The notes under the pieces are model-generated. The model ran no database searches and was not told the DNA's origin. It saw only the letters and a list, made by a program, of their open reading frames with translations. Shown one piece after another: positions 1 to 9,648 of a stretch of DNA of 38,203 nt. This DNA is from Lysobacter sp. (lineage in GTDB: Bacteria; Pseudomonadota; Gammaproteobacteria; Xanthomonadales; Xanthomonadaceae): contig SCUY01000217.1 of NCBI GenBank assembly GCA_004322525.1, positions 1 to 38,203 on the forward strand, written 5' to 3'. A program made the position numbers and the translations under genes. Within the stretch, counting starts at the first letter, position 1; every line of letters starts with the position of its first letter.

Positions 1-220
1 GCGCCAGCCGGTGCTTGAGGCTGCCCGACGGATGCGAGGACTCGTCCTTGAAGTAGAAATCGATGCCCAGATACGTGGGCATGCTGACATGCAGAAGGTG
101 CGTGTCGGCGGAGCGGGCGGCTTCGCGCTGCAGCACCCGGACGGCGTTGCGGACCCAGGATCGCGAACTCTCCGCGCGGCGGGCCTGCGCATCGGGCGAA
201 ACAGTGAAGTTGGCGCCCAT
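1..220 (-). CDS. PLP-dependent cysteine synthase-family protein, N-terminal part (runs off window start)
   Basis: Minus-strand reading from ATG at 220: MGANFTVSPDAQARRAESSRSWVRNAVRVLQREAARSADTHLLHVSMPTYLGIDFYFKDESSHPSGSLKHRLA. 'KDESSHPSGSLKHRLA' is the PLP-lysine motif of the cysteine synthase/desulfhydrase family. It is missing from the ORF track because it is truncated. Confidence 0.8.
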   Translation of the reverse strand, partial: MGANFTVSPDAQARRAESSRSWVRNAVRVLQREAARSADTHLLHVSMPTYLGIDFYFKDESSHPSGSLKHRLA

Positions 221-292
221 GTCGGTGTCCTCGTGCTTCAAACACGACAGCCCGGCATGGCGCCGGGCCGTCGCTGTCCACTGCTGCCATGC

Positions 293-2605
293 TCAGGACC
301 GCGCGGTCACCGCGTCGATCGCAGCGCCCTCACGCCGCGGTGCGACCCAGAGCCTCAGTACGAACCATGCGAGCGACAGCGCACCGATGCTGAACACCGT
401 ATCGCCCGGCAAGCGCATCCACACCAGCATGTCGATGATCGGACGGTTCATGAACTCCGCCGACCGCGCATAGGCATAGCCGTGCTGCAGGTTCGCCAGC
501 AGCTGCATCAGCCCGATCGGAAGCAGCGTGAACACCGCCATCATCCCGAGGCCGATGTTCATCGACCAGAACGCGACCTTCAGCGGGGCCGTGTTCCAGT
601 CCATCTGTCCACGCAGGCCGCGCAGGCAGAACAGCATCAGGCCCAGGCCGAGCATGCCGTACACGCCGAACAGCGCGGTGTGGCCATGCAGTGCCGTGAG
701 GTTCAGGCCCTGCATGTAGTACAGCGACAGCGGCGGGTTGATGAGGAAGCCGAACAGGCCCGCACCGACGAGGTTCCAGAAGCTCACCGCGACGAAGAAC
801 AGGATCATCCACTTGTAGCGGGCCATCCACGGCGTCGCCTTGCCCATGCGGTACGTGTGGAAGGCCTCGAAGCCGATGAACGCGAGCGGCACCACTTCCA
901 GCGCCGAGAAGCTCGCGCCGAGCGCGACCACCGCCGTCGGCGTGCCGACGAAGTACAGGTGGTGCAGGGTGCCGAGCACGCCGCCGGTCATGAACACCAC
1001 CGTCGAGAACAGCACGGCGGTCGAGGCGGTCTTCGCACGTACCAGCCCAAGCTTGACGAAGATCAGGCTCATCACCGCGGCCGCGAACACTTCGAAGAAG
1101 CCCTCGACCCACAGGTGCACCAGCCACCAGCGCCAGTACTCGACCTCGGCGATGTGCGTGCGCTCGCCCCACATCAGCGCCGAACCGAAGAACAGGCCGA
1201 TGCAGACGGTCGACAGGAACATGAGGCCGACGATCGGCTTGGTCTCGTCCTTGGTGGAGCGCAGCACCGGCCACAGCGCGCGGCCGACCAGCGTGAGCCA
1301 CAGCATCAGGCCGATGAACAGGAACACCTGCCAGAAGCGACCCATGTCGGCGTATTCCCAACCCTGGTGGCCGAACCAGAAGTTGTATTTCAGGCCGAGC
1401 TTCTGCATCACCGCCATCCACTGGCCGCCAAACGAGCCCACCACGATGACCAGCAGGCAGACCCACAGGAAGTTCACGCCGAGCCGCTGGAACCTCGGCT
1501 CGTGCCCGCTCAGCGCGGGTGCGATGTAGAGCCCGGTGCCGAGCCAGGCCACTGCGATCCACAGCACCGCGAGTTGCGTGTGCCAGGTGCGGGTGATCGA
1601 GTAGGGCAGAACGCTCGACAGATCAAAGCCATAAGCCTGCTGGCCCTCGACCTGGAAGTGTGCCGTCATCGCGCCCAGCAGGATCTGCGTGAGGAACAGC
1701 GCGAGCACGACCCAGAAATACTTCGCGGTCGCGCGCATCGATGGGGTGATGCGCAGCATGGCGAGCGGATCACTGGCCGGCAGCGTGAGCGGATGGTCTT
1801 CCTTGACGCGTGCATGCCACCAGCCCAGCAACGCGACGCCGGCGATCAGGAACAGCACGCTGAACAGCGACCAGCCCCACAGCGCGGGCGCCGGGCGGTT
1901 GCCCACCAGCGGTTCGTGCGGCCAGTTGTTGGTATAGGTCACCACCTGGTCGACCGGGCCGCCCTTGACCAGCGGCGCATCGGCGGGGACCGCACGTTGC
2001 GTGGTCGCCGCCCAGGCCGTCCACCAGAAGAATGCGGTCAGCTCCCGACGGTTGCCCGCGTCGGCCACCGTGCCTTCCTTCATCGCATACGCCTCGCGCA
2101 ACGCATGGGTCACGGGATCGCTGCTGAACAGGCTCTCGTAATGCTTCGCGACATCGACAACCGCCGCCGCACGCTCACGGGTGATCGTGATCGTGCCGGT
2201 CTTCGCGTCGTAGGTATTGCGACGCATCATCGGCTCGAGCCGCGCCTGCAGTGCCGCTTGGCGTTCGGCGGGCAACCCCGCGTACGTGGCGACGCCTTCG
2301 GCGCGCGCCCACTGGTCGAGCACGTCGACCGCCTCGCGATGCAGCCAGTCGGCGGACCAGTCGGGCGCGACGTAGGCGCCGTGGCCCCAGATCGAGCCGA
2401 GCTGCATACCGCCCATCGACTGCCAGACGACGCGGCCGTTCTCGATATCGGCCTTCGTGTAGACCATCTCGCCGCTTTCGGTCACCACGCGCTCGGGGAT
2501 CGGCGGCGCGGCGCGGAAGATTTCTCCGCCCGCCCACAGAAGCACCGAGAACGACGCGACCAGCAACGCGGCAAGCCCCCACCACAACCTGCGTGTACTG
2601 CTCAT
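293..2605 (-). CDS. norB: Quinol-dependent nitric oxide reductase large subunit (qNOR type)
   Basis: ORF 293..2668; start placed at MSSTRRLWWG (2605). N-terminal extension with GEMVYTKADIENGRVVWQSMGGMQLGSIWGHGAYVAPDWSADWLHRE, plus the heme-copper oxidase-like core (WRWWLVHLWVEGFFEVF, LHHLYFVGTP, LTALHGHTALFGVYGMLGLGLML). Confidence 0.95.
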   Translation of the reverse strand: MSSTRRLWWGLAALLVASFSVLLWAGGEIFRAAPPIPERVVTESGEMVYTKADIENGRVVWQSMGGMQLGSIWGHGAYVAPDWSADWLHREAVDVLDQWARAEGVATYAGLPAERQAALQARLEPMMRRNTYDAKTGTITITRERAAAVVDVAKHYESLFSSDPVTHALREAYAMKEGTVADAGNRRELTAFFWWTAWAATTQRAVPADAPLVKGGPVDQVVTYTNNWPHEPLVGNRPAPALWGWSLFSVLFLIAGVALLGWWHARVKEDHPLTLPASDPLAMLRITPSMRATAKYFWVVLALFLTQILLGAMTAHFQVEGQQAYGFDLSSVLPYSITRTWHTQLAVLWIAVAWLGTGLYIAPALSGHEPRFQRLGVNFLWVCLLVIVVGSFGGQWMAVMQKLGLKYNFWFGHQGWEYADMGRFWQVFLFIGLMLWLTLVGRALWPVLRSTKDETKPIVGLMFLSTVCIGLFFGSALMWGERTHIAEVEYWRWWLVHLWVEGFFEVFAAAVMSLIFVKLGLVRAKTASTAVLFSTVVFMTGGVLGTLHHLYFVGTPTAVVALGASFSALEVVPLAFIGFEAFHTYRMGKATPWMARYKWMILFFVAVSFWNLVGAGLFGFLINPPLSLYYMQGLNLTALHGHTALFGVYGMLGLGLMLFCLRGLRGQMDWNTAPLKVAFWSMNIGLGMMAVFTLLPIGLMQLLANLQHGYAYARSAEFMNRPIIDMLVWMRLPGDTVFSIGALSLAWFVLRLWVAPRREGAAIDAVTARS

Positions 2606-2659
2606 GGCATGACTCCGTGAAGTTCCGGGCCATGCTCGTCGAGCGGGGCGATGCCTACC

Positions 2660-2673
2660 TTGATTCAAGTCAA
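2660..2673 (-). promoter_or_regulatory. Candidate FNR/ANR box upstream of norB
   Basis: TTGATTCAAGTCAA (TTGAT-N4-GTCAA), one mismatch from TTGAT-N4-ATCAA; centre about 61 nt from the norB ATG. Confidence 0.7.
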
Positions 2674-2710
2674 TTGCGCCGCGATATCGCGCGTGATTCG
2701 ATGACCGGCC

Positions 2711-3478
2711 TTACTCGCGCAGCACCGGCGCCGCCAAGGCTTCAAGCGCGGCCGGGTTGAGCAATTCGAGCTCGCGCCGATCGACGGCGACCAGCCCGTC
2801 CTGCTGGAGGCGCTTGAGCACGCGGCTCACGGTTTCCGGGGCCAGCCGCAGGTAGTTCGCGATGTCGGTGCGCGCCATCGTGAGCTGGAAGCGGTGCGGC
2901 GAGAAGCCGCGCGCGGCGAGGCGACGCGAGAACCCGACGAGGAACGCGGCGGTGCGCTGGTCGGCGGTGAAATCACCGGCCAGCAGGGCGGCGCGGCCGA
3001 TGTCGCGGCTCATCAGCCGGAACAGCTGCCGCTGCAGGCCCGGCACGCGCGTGGCGAGCAGTTCGATCTGCGGGAAAGAGAAGCGGCAGAGCATCACCGT
3101 GTCGAGCGCGACCGCGTTGCACGGGTAGTGGTCTCCGTCGATCGCGTTGAGGCCGATCACTTCGCCGGGCAGGTGGAAGCCCAGCACGTGCTCCCGGCCG
3201 TCGCGGTCGATCACATAGGTCTTCACGGTTCCTGCGCGCACCGAGGCGATCGCCTCAAAGCGGTCGCCCTCGCGGAAAACGTGCTCACCCGCGGCGAGCG
3301 GGCCGACGTGCTCGACCAGCACATGCAGGTCCTGCAGCGAGCTCTTGTCCATGCCATGCGACAGGCAGGCATCGGAGAACGCGCAGGTGGAGCAGAAGTG
3401 CAGCGCGTCGCCGTCGTCCGAAAGCGTGCGCGCGTCCTGCCGCGGAAATGTGGTCGGGATCAAGGCCTGCACCGCCAT
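2711..3478 (-). CDS. Crp/Fnr-family regulator with FNR-type Fe-S cysteines (paralog 1)
   Basis: Start at MAVQALIPTT (3478). CSTCAFSDAC (C-x2-C-x5-C) plus central Cys in VMLCRFSF; cNMP-like fold FREGDRFEAIASVRAGTVKTY; HTH DIANYLRLAPETVSRVLKRLQQDG. Confidence 0.92.
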   Translation of the reverse strand: MAVQALIPTTFPRQDARTLSDDGDALHFCSTCAFSDACLSHGMDKSSLQDLHVLVEHVGPLAAGEHVFREGDRFEAIASVRAGTVKTYVIDRDGREHVLGFHLPGEVIGLNAIDGDHYPCNAVALDTVMLCRFSFPQIELLATRVPGLQRQLFRLMSRDIGRAALLAGDFTADQRTAAFLVGFSRRLAARGFSPHRFQLTMARTDIANYLRLAPETVSRVLKRLQQDGLVAVDRRELELLNPAALEALAAPVLRE

Positions 3479-3482
3479 CGCG

Positions 3483-4883
3483 TCAGATCGCACGCGAGAA
3501 ACGCGGGCGGGCGATATCCGCAGGACGATCGAGGTAGGCGTCGAAGCACATGGCGATATTACGCAGCAGCAGCCGGCCCTGCGAGGTGGCGAAGATGCGG
3601 CCGTTCTCGCGACGCACCAGGCCGTCCGCTTCCAGCGGTTCGAGCGCATGCAGCGAGCCGTCGAAGTAGCGATCGAAGACGATGCCGTAGCGACGCTCGA
3701 GCGCGGCCACTGGGATCTCGCCCTGGCACATCAGTGCCTGGATGAGGTCGGCACGCAGCTCGTCGTCCTCGCTCATGTGCAGGCCGCGGAATACCGGCAG
3801 ACGGCCTTCGTCGAGCGCGTGCTCCCAGCTCGGCAGGTCGCGCGGGTTCTGGCTGAAGGTACTGCCGATGTGGCTTATGGCGCTCACGCCGAGGCCGATC
3901 AGGTCGCTGTCGGCATGCGTGGTGTAGCCCATGAAGTTGCGGTGCAGGCCGCCGCGCGCCTGCGCGGTAGCGAGCTCGTCGTCGGGCAGCGCGAAATGGT
4001 CCATGCCGATATAGACGTAGCCGGCGGCCGTGAGCCGCGAGATCGCCATGTGCATCAGCGAGAGCTTGACGTCGGGCGTGGGCAGGTCGTCGGCATTGAT
4101 CTGCTTCTGCGCACGGAACATTTCGGGCAGGTGCGCGTAGCTGTAGACCGCCAGGCGGTCCGGACGGATCGTGAGCACCTGGTCGATGGTGCGCGAGAAG
4201 CCTTCGGGCGTCTGCTTGGGCAGGCCGTAGATCAGATCGATGTTGACCGAGCGGAATCCGGCGTCGCGACAGGCGTCGACCACTGCGCGCGTGTCCTCCA
4301 CGCTCTGGATGCGGTTCACCGCGGCCTGCACGTCGGCATCGAAGTCCTGCACGCCGAGGCTCGCGCGGTTGAAGCCGATGCGCGCGAGCTGCGCGATCTC
4401 GCCGGGGGCGACGAAGCGCGGGTCGAGCTCGATCGAGATGTCGCTCTCGCGATGGCGGGCGAAGTGGAAATGCCGGCGCAGCGATTCGACCACCTCGCCG
4501 AGCTGCTGCGGCGACAGGAAGTTCGGCGTGCCGCCGCCGAAGTGCAGTTGGATCGCCTCGCGGTCGCGGTCGAACAGCTCGGCCATCAGCGCGATCTCGC
4601 GATACAGCCGCGCGAGGTAGAGCTCGCCGCGCGCCTTGTCGCGGGTGATGATGCGATTGCAGCCGCAGTAGAAGCACGGGCTCGTGCAGAACGGCACGTG
4701 CAAGTAGATCGACAGCCGGCGCGGGATCGGGTCGCCGTTGCTGGCGGCCGCGGCCGCACGCAGCTCGGCTTCGCCGAACGAGTCGCGGAACTGCGGCGCG
4801 GTCGGGTAGGAGGTGTAGCGCGGGCCCGGGCGGTTGTAGCGCTCGAGCAGACCGCGGTCGATGATGGCGTCAGAGATCGGCAT
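3483..4883 (-). CDS. hemN: Oxygen-independent coproporphyrinogen III oxidase (radical SAM)
   Basis: RYTSYPTAPQF, LSIYLHVPFCTSPCFYCGCNRIIT (CxxxCxxC plus extra Cys), LHFGGGTPNFLS, NIDLIYGLPKQT. Confidence 0.97.
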   Translation of the reverse strand: MPISDAIIDRGLLERYNRPGPRYTSYPTAPQFRDSFGEAELRAAAAASNGDPIPRRLSIYLHVPFCTSPCFYCGCNRIITRDKARGELYLARLYREIALMAELFDRDREAIQLHFGGGTPNFLSPQQLGEVVESLRRHFHFARHRESDISIELDPRFVAPGEIAQLARIGFNRASLGVQDFDADVQAAVNRIQSVEDTRAVVDACRDAGFRSVNIDLIYGLPKQTPEGFSRTIDQVLTIRPDRLAVYSYAHLPEMFRAQKQINADDLPTPDVKLSLMHMAISRLTAAGYVYIGMDHFALPDDELATAQARGGLHRNFMGYTTHADSDLIGLGVSAISHIGSTFSQNPRDLPSWEHALDEGRLPVFRGLHMSEDDELRADLIQALMCQGEIPVAALERRYGIVFDRYFDGSLHALEPLEADGLVRRENGRIFATSQGRLLLRNIAMCFDAYLDRPADIARPRFSRAI

Positions 4884-4918
4884 GGGCAGCAGACTAGCCA
4901 GCGCATCGGGGTGTCGAC

Positions 4919-4932
4919 TTGACCCGGATCAA
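4919..4932 (-). promoter_or_regulatory. Candidate FNR/ANR box upstream of hemN (intergenic with divergent fnr paralog 2)
   Basis: TTGACCCGGATCAA (TTGAC-N4-ATCAA); centre about 42.5 nt from the hemN ATG. Confidence 0.75.
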
Positions 4933-5115
4933 TTGGGCTGCAACGCGAGCCGAACGGTGGAGCGAAGCAAGCGGCATCGCTGCCGTTCCCGCCGGGCCAC
5001 GCGACCGTTACCTGCATGGGAGGGGCTGGCCGGCGCCGGTGCCCCTACCGCGGTCACCCGCCATTTGAGCCTGCTGCGTTAGGCTGGCCACCTGGTACTG
5101 CTGGCCGTCCCGCCC

Positions 5116-5871
5116 ATGACTCCGACGATCGACCTCATCACCCTGCGGAAAGGCTGCGCCAGCTGCTCCCTGCAGCAGCTCTGCCTGCCCGCGGGCATCA
5201 CGCTCGCGGAACTGCAGGAGCTCGAGGACATCGTGAAGCGGAAGCGGCCGGTCGAAGCGGGCGAGCGCCTGTTCCGGCAGGGCGATCCCATGGGCTCCGT
5301 GTACGTCGCACGCGACGGCACGTTCAAGACGGTTCTGGTCAACGAGGACGGCGAGGAACAGGTGATCGGTTTCCACTTGCCCGGCGAGTTGATCGGGCTC
5401 GACGCCCTCGGCACCGGCACGCATCGCGTCGAGGCCGTTGCGCTCACGCGCGCGAACGTCTGCGAAGTGCCTTTCGACGAGCTGGCAGCGGTGGCGTCGC
5501 ATGTGCAGGGATTGCAGCGACAGCTGATGCGCGTCATTGGCCAGAGCGTCGGCCGCGACCAGGACCATCGCGAAATGCTGGTGCGCCGGCAGGCCAACGA
5601 GCGCATCGCCCTGTTCCTGCACGGGCTGCGCGAACGGCTGCGCACCATCGGCGAACCCGGCGACCAGATGCGGCTCTCGATGAGTCGCGAGGACATCGCG
5701 CGTTTTCTCGGGCTTGCGCTCGAGACCGTCAGCCGCGGGTTTACCCGGTTGCAGGACGACGGCGTGATCTCGGTGCGCGGGCGCAAGGTGGAGATCCTCG
5801 ACGTCGCCGAGCTCGATCGCCTCGCGCACGGCCATGACGCACCCGGCGAACGCAGCCGCGCACGCGCCTAG
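5116..5871 (+). CDS. Crp/Fnr-family regulator with FNR-type Fe-S cysteines (paralog 2; FNR/ANR)
   Basis: CASCSLQQLC (C-x2-C-x5-C), central ANVCEVPF cysteine, GFHLPGELIGLDALGTGTH, HTH REDIARFLGLALETVSRGFTRLQDDG. Confidence 0.94.
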   Translation: MTPTIDLITLRKGCASCSLQQLCLPAGITLAELQELEDIVKRKRPVEAGERLFRQGDPMGSVYVARDGTFKTVLVNEDGEEQVIGFHLPGELIGLDALGTGTHRVEAVALTRANVCEVPFDELAAVASHVQGLQRQLMRVIGQSVGRDQDHREMLVRRQANERIALFLHGLRERLRTIGEPGDQMRLSMSREDIARFLGLALETVSRGFTRLQDDGVISVRGRKVEILDVAELDRLAHGHDAPGERSRARA

Positions 5872-6587
5872 GCGGGAAGGCAACCCAGCATCGACAGCGG
5901 GCCATGCAACGCAGGCACGGCCATCAGCCACGGCGCCATCATGGTGACCGCGCCCATCATGGCGACCAGCGCCCCGGCGACGGTGCGCAGCCCGCCCTGC
6001 AACAGCCTGCGCCCGACATGCATGCCCGACCACGTCAGCGGCAGCATCACCGGCAGCGTGCCGAGCCCGAAGGCAGCCATCGTCAGTGCGCCGTTCGCCG
6101 CACTCGCCTGCAGCCATGCGGCAGTGAGCAGCGTGGTGCTCAGCCCGCAGGGCATCCAGCCCCATAGCGCACCGAGCGCGAGCCGTTTCGACGACGTGTT
6201 CGCCGGCAGCAGCCCGCGCTGAAGCGGCTTCAGGACACGCCATAGTCCGCCAGAAAAGCTCGGATACGGTGACGCCGCACGGTTCGCCATCATCAGCCGC
6301 AGCCCGATCACCAGCATCACCAGCCCGATCGCCATGCGCAGCCCTGTACGCAGCCACGGCAGTGCCGCGACGCCGACGATCGCATGGCCGACGCCGCCGG
6401 CGACCGCACCGGCGATCGCATAGCCGAGCACGCGCCCCAGGTTCGGCTCCACCACGTAACGCCAGCCCGCACGCGGCGCCATCGCCGGAAAGCCCGTCGC
6501 GATGCCACCGCACATCACCGCGCAGTGTCCGCTGCCGACGAGCCCCGTCAGTAGGGCCGACAACAGCGTGAGCCAAGCGATGGGCAT
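5868..6587 (-). CDS. SafE/TauE-like integral membrane protein associated with cbb3 assembly
   Basis: Start at MPIAWLTLLSALLTGLVGSGHCAVMCGGIATGF (6587). The GxxxSxHCxxMCGG motif and its position next to ccoS fit the sulfite exporter TauE/SafE-like family at fix/cco loci. Confidence 0.85.
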   Translation of the reverse strand: MPIAWLTLLSALLTGLVGSGHCAVMCGGIATGFPAMAPRAGWRYVVEPNLGRVLGYAIAGAVAGGVGHAIVGVAALPWLRTGLRMAIGLVMLVIGLRLMMANRAASPYPSFSGGLWRVLKPLQRGLLPANTSSKRLALGALWGWMPCGLSTTLLTAAWLQASAANGALTMAAFGLGTLPVMLPLTWSGMHVGRRLLQGGLRTVAGALVAMMGAVTMMAPWLMAVPALHGPLSMLGCLPA

Positions 6588-6588
6588 G

Positions 6589-6756
6589 TCAGCCGGCGCC
6601 CGGACCGTCGTGGCGCGGCGGGTCGTCGCGCAGGATGTCGATCGCCGGCGTGTCGAGATCTTCGAACTGGCCGCGGTTAACCGCCCACCAGAACGCATAT
6701 ACCGCCACGCCCAGAAGCATCAGGCTCAGCGGGATAAGCAACAGCAGGATGTTCAT
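6589..6756 (-). CDS. ccoS: cbb3-type cytochrome oxidase assembly protein CcoS
   Basis: 55 aa MNILLLLIPLSLMLLGVAVYAFWWAVNRGQFEDLDTPAIDILRDD; 'FWWAVxxGQFEDLDTPA' is the CcoS signature. Confidence 0.95.
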   Translation of the reverse strand: MNILLLLIPLSLMLLGVAVYAFWWAVNRGQFEDLDTPAIDILRDDPPRHDGPGAG

Positions 6757-9140
6757 GCCGCCCTCCGCGCCAGGCGTAGCGCGTTGAGCGTTACTGCGAG
6801 CGACGAAAGGCTCATGCCGAGCGCGGCCATCCACGGCGGCACGAGCCCCATCACCGCGGCTGGCAGGGCGAGCACGTTGTAGGCGAGCGCCCAGCCGAGG
6901 TTCTGCCGTACCACCGCGCGGGTGCGGCGGGCCAGCGACACGGCGCCGGCGATGCGCGCGAGCGAGCCGCCAGTGAGTACGACATCCGCCGCGCGCTGCG
7001 CGAGCGCCGCGCCACTGCCGATGGCGATCGAGACATCGGCGCCGGCGAGCACCGGCCCATCGTTGATGCCGTCGCCGACCATCGCGACCACGCGGCCCTC
7101 GCGCTGCAGCGAACGCACGAAGGCGAGCTTGTCCTCGGGACTCTGGCGCGAAAGCGGTACGGGGACGGAAAGTTGCGCACCCACTGCTTCTACCCGCGAG
7201 GCTGCATCGCCGCTCGCGATGTGCGGCATGACGCCTTGCTCGCGGAGCGCATCGACTGCAGTCACTGCATCGGCACGCACGCACTCGACCAGCCCGATGC
7301 GTGCGACTGCCCGGGACCCATCGCCGAGCCAGAGCGCGCCGTCATCCTCGCGACCCGCCGCGAAACCGGCGCGGCCGATGCGCCAGTCGCGACCCTCGAC
7401 GCGGCCTTCGAGGCCCTGCGCGGCGACCACGCACACGGCTTCGGCCGCAGGCGCCTGGATCGACGAAAACGCAGCGGCCAACGGGTGCGTGCTGCCGCAC
7501 TCCAGCGCTGCCGCGATACGCAGCGCTTCGTCACGCGACATGCCGTCGAACGTCGAGACGTCACCCAAGGCGGAGCCCGCGTCGGTCAGTGTTCCGGTCT
7601 TGTCGAAAACGATGTCGGTCACGCGCGCCAGGCAGTCGAGCGCATCCGGCCGCCTCACCAGCAGGCCGTCGCGCGCGAGCGCGCCGTGCGCCGCCGCCAG
7701 CGCCGCCGGGATCGACAGCGACAGCGCGCAGGGACACGAGATCGCCAGCGCGGCGAGCGTGACCTCGAGTGCTCGCGCTGGCTCATGGAGATGCCAGGCC
7801 ATCCATGTCGCAGCGGCGACGAGCAGCATCGCGACAACGAACACACCGGCGATGCGATCGGCCACCTGCGCGAGCCGCGGGCGATGCGCCTGCGCCTGCT
7901 CGACGAGCCGCGACAGTTCCGACAGGCGCGTGTCCGCGCCGATGCGTTCCACGCGGATGCGCGCGGGGCCTTGGCGGCCGATGGTGCCCGCATACACGAC
8001 GTCACCCGCATGGCGCTCGACCGCATCAGGTTCGCCCGTCAGCAGCGACTCCTCGAAGCGCGCCGCGCGATCCAGCAAGGTACCGTCCGCGGGAACGGGC
8101 TCGCCCGCCGCGACGCAGGTGATGTCCCCGACGCGCAGCGCCGACACCGGCACCGTTTCACGGCTGCCGTCGGCGCGCTCGCGCACGGCTAGCACCGGCC
8201 TTGCGCGCGCGAGGGCGTCGACCTGCGCATTCGCGATCCGCCGGACGCGCTCCTCCAAGCTGCGTGCGACCAGCAGTAGGAAGACGAACATCACCGCCGC
8301 GTCGTACCAGACATGCGGGCCACCGCGTACCGTTTCGACCACGCTCGCCGCATAGGCGAGCAGCGTCGACGTCGCGACCAGCACGTCCATGCCCAGGCGG
8401 CGGTGGCGCAGCGCGCGCCATGCGCCTTCGAGAAACGGCCAGCCGGCGTAGAACACCACCGGTGTCGACACGAGGAAGGTGATCCAGCGCAGGAAGTCGC
8501 GCGTGGCGATCGGCATCGTCCCCGACGTGTCGAGGTACAGCGCCTCGCCGAACATCATCGCCTGCATCGCGCCGAGGCTCGCCAGTCCGATGCGCAGCAG
8601 CGAGCGGTTGCGCGCGCGCCTTCGCGAGGCTTCGTCCGCATGGCCAGCGGCAAGATACGGGCGGTAGCCGAGCATGGCCAGGCGACGCAGCGCATGCGAG
8701 AGCGGGGCCACGTTGGGGTCCCACACGAGCCGGATGCGACCGGTCACCGCGTTGGCGCCGACATCAAGGATCCCCGGCTCGCGCGTGAGTGCGCGATTGA
8801 CGAGCCAGGCGCAGGCGGCGCAACGCATGCCATCGGTGACGACGGTGATCTCGCGGCCGCCAGCGACGGCACGTGCATGGTCCGCGACCACCTCGTCGCG
8901 ATCCCAGGCGGAGAAGTCGGTGTCTCCGTTGCCCACGCGCGACGCGGCCTCGCTGCGCAGCCGGTAGTAGTCCCCGAGGTCCGCTTCGCCGATCCATTGC
9001 GCGGCCGCGGCGCAGCCATCGCAGCAGAACGCCTGCGCTGCGCCGTCGACGTCGTAGTGCGCCGGCAGCGGCGGCAATGGTTCACCGCAGTGGTAGCAAC
9101 GGGCCAGCGATATCGTGCGGGGCGGGCACCGCGCGTCCAT
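6753..9140 (-). CDS. ccoI: Copper-translocating P1B-type ATPase CcoI/FixI
   Basis: Start at MDARCPPRTIS (9140). CYHCGEPLP...FCCDGC, MRCAACAW, SCPCALSLS, DKTGTLT, GDGINDGPVLAGADVSIAIG. Confidence 0.96.
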   Translation of the reverse strand: MDARCPPRTISLARCYHCGEPLPPLPAHYDVDGAAQAFCCDGCAAAAQWIGEADLGDYYRLRSEAASRVGNGDTDFSAWDRDEVVADHARAVAGGREITVVTDGMRCAACAWLVNRALTREPGILDVGANAVTGRIRLVWDPNVAPLSHALRRLAMLGYRPYLAAGHADEASRRRARNRSLLRIGLASLGAMQAMMFGEALYLDTSGTMPIATRDFLRWITFLVSTPVVFYAGWPFLEGAWRALRHRRLGMDVLVATSTLLAYAASVVETVRGGPHVWYDAAVMFVFLLLVARSLEERVRRIANAQVDALARARPVLAVRERADGSRETVPVSALRVGDITCVAAGEPVPADGTLLDRAARFEESLLTGEPDAVERHAGDVVYAGTIGRQGPARIRVERIGADTRLSELSRLVEQAQAHRPRLAQVADRIAGVFVVAMLLVAAATWMAWHLHEPARALEVTLAALAISCPCALSLSIPAALAAAHGALARDGLLVRRPDALDCLARVTDIVFDKTGTLTDAGSALGDVSTFDGMSRDEALRIAAALECGSTHPLAAAFSSIQAPAAEAVCVVAAQGLEGRVEGRDWRIGRAGFAAGREDDGALWLGDGSRAVARIGLVECVRADAVTAVDALREQGVMPHIASGDAASRVEAVGAQLSVPVPLSRQSPEDKLAFVRSLQREGRVVAMVGDGINDGPVLAGADVSIAIGSGAALAQRAADVVLTGGSLARIAGAVSLARRTRAVVRQNLGWALAYNVLALPAAVMGLVPPWMAALGMSLSSLAVTLNALRLARRAA

Positions 9141-9144
9141 GGCC

Positions 9145-9648
9145 TCAGCGTGTGCCCGACAGCGCCGGTTGCAATGCAACGGCCTGCTGGCCCTTCGGCA
9201 GCCGGCCGCCGATGCGCCAGCGGCCATCGGCGGGTTCCAGGCGCACGTTCCACTCGCTGCCGGCGTCGACCTTGAACGCGGCATGCCAGCCGAGCGGGCC
9301 CGGCTTCACGTCGATCACGCGATCGTCGACGGAATGCGTGGGATGCACGAGACTCACGCGAAGCGTCGCGCTGCGGTCGAAATCACCCTGCACGGGCAGC
9401 ACGTCGACCGCGCCGCCACCAACGCGCACCACCGCGCCCAGTTTCATCTGCTGCGCGCGCGCGTCCGGCCCGAGGTCGGCGACCTGCATCTGTGCGGTGC
9501 GATCGACCTTGTCGACGATCGCATCGTCGGAATCACGGTTGGCGATCACCACGAGGCCGATGCCGAAGATCATCGAGACCACCGGCAGGCCGACGACCAG
9601 CCACATCACCGGGTTGGACCACTTGGAACGTTCGTCAGGCTGCATCAC
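9145..9648 (-). CDS. ccoH: FixH/CcoH family protein
   Basis: Single N-terminal TM (NPVMWLVVGLPVVSMIFGIGLVV); LRVSLVHPTHSVDD...GPLGWHAAF; between ccoG and ccoI. Confidence 0.88.
   Translation of the reverse strand: MMQPDERSKWSNPVMWLVVGLPVVSMIFGIGLVVIANRDSDDAIVDKVDRTAQMQVADLGPDARAQQMKLGAVVRVGGGAVDVLPVQGDFDRSATLRVSLVHPTHSVDDRVIDVKPGPLGWHAAFKVDAGSEWNVRLEPADGRWRIGGRLPKGQQAVALQPALSGTR

Noticed and set aside
1050-1066. TTGACGAAGATCAG, FNR-like sequence inside norB
   Set aside because: Imperfect, intragenic, no promoter context.
11-2620. Long plus-strand ORF (869 aa) opposite norB and similar mirror ORFs (e.g. 3345-4922, 8313-9275, 9492-11294, 31274-32737)
   Set aside because: Low-complexity Arg/His/Gln/Ala-rich translations antisense to well-recognised genes; typical spurious ORFs in GC-rich DNA.
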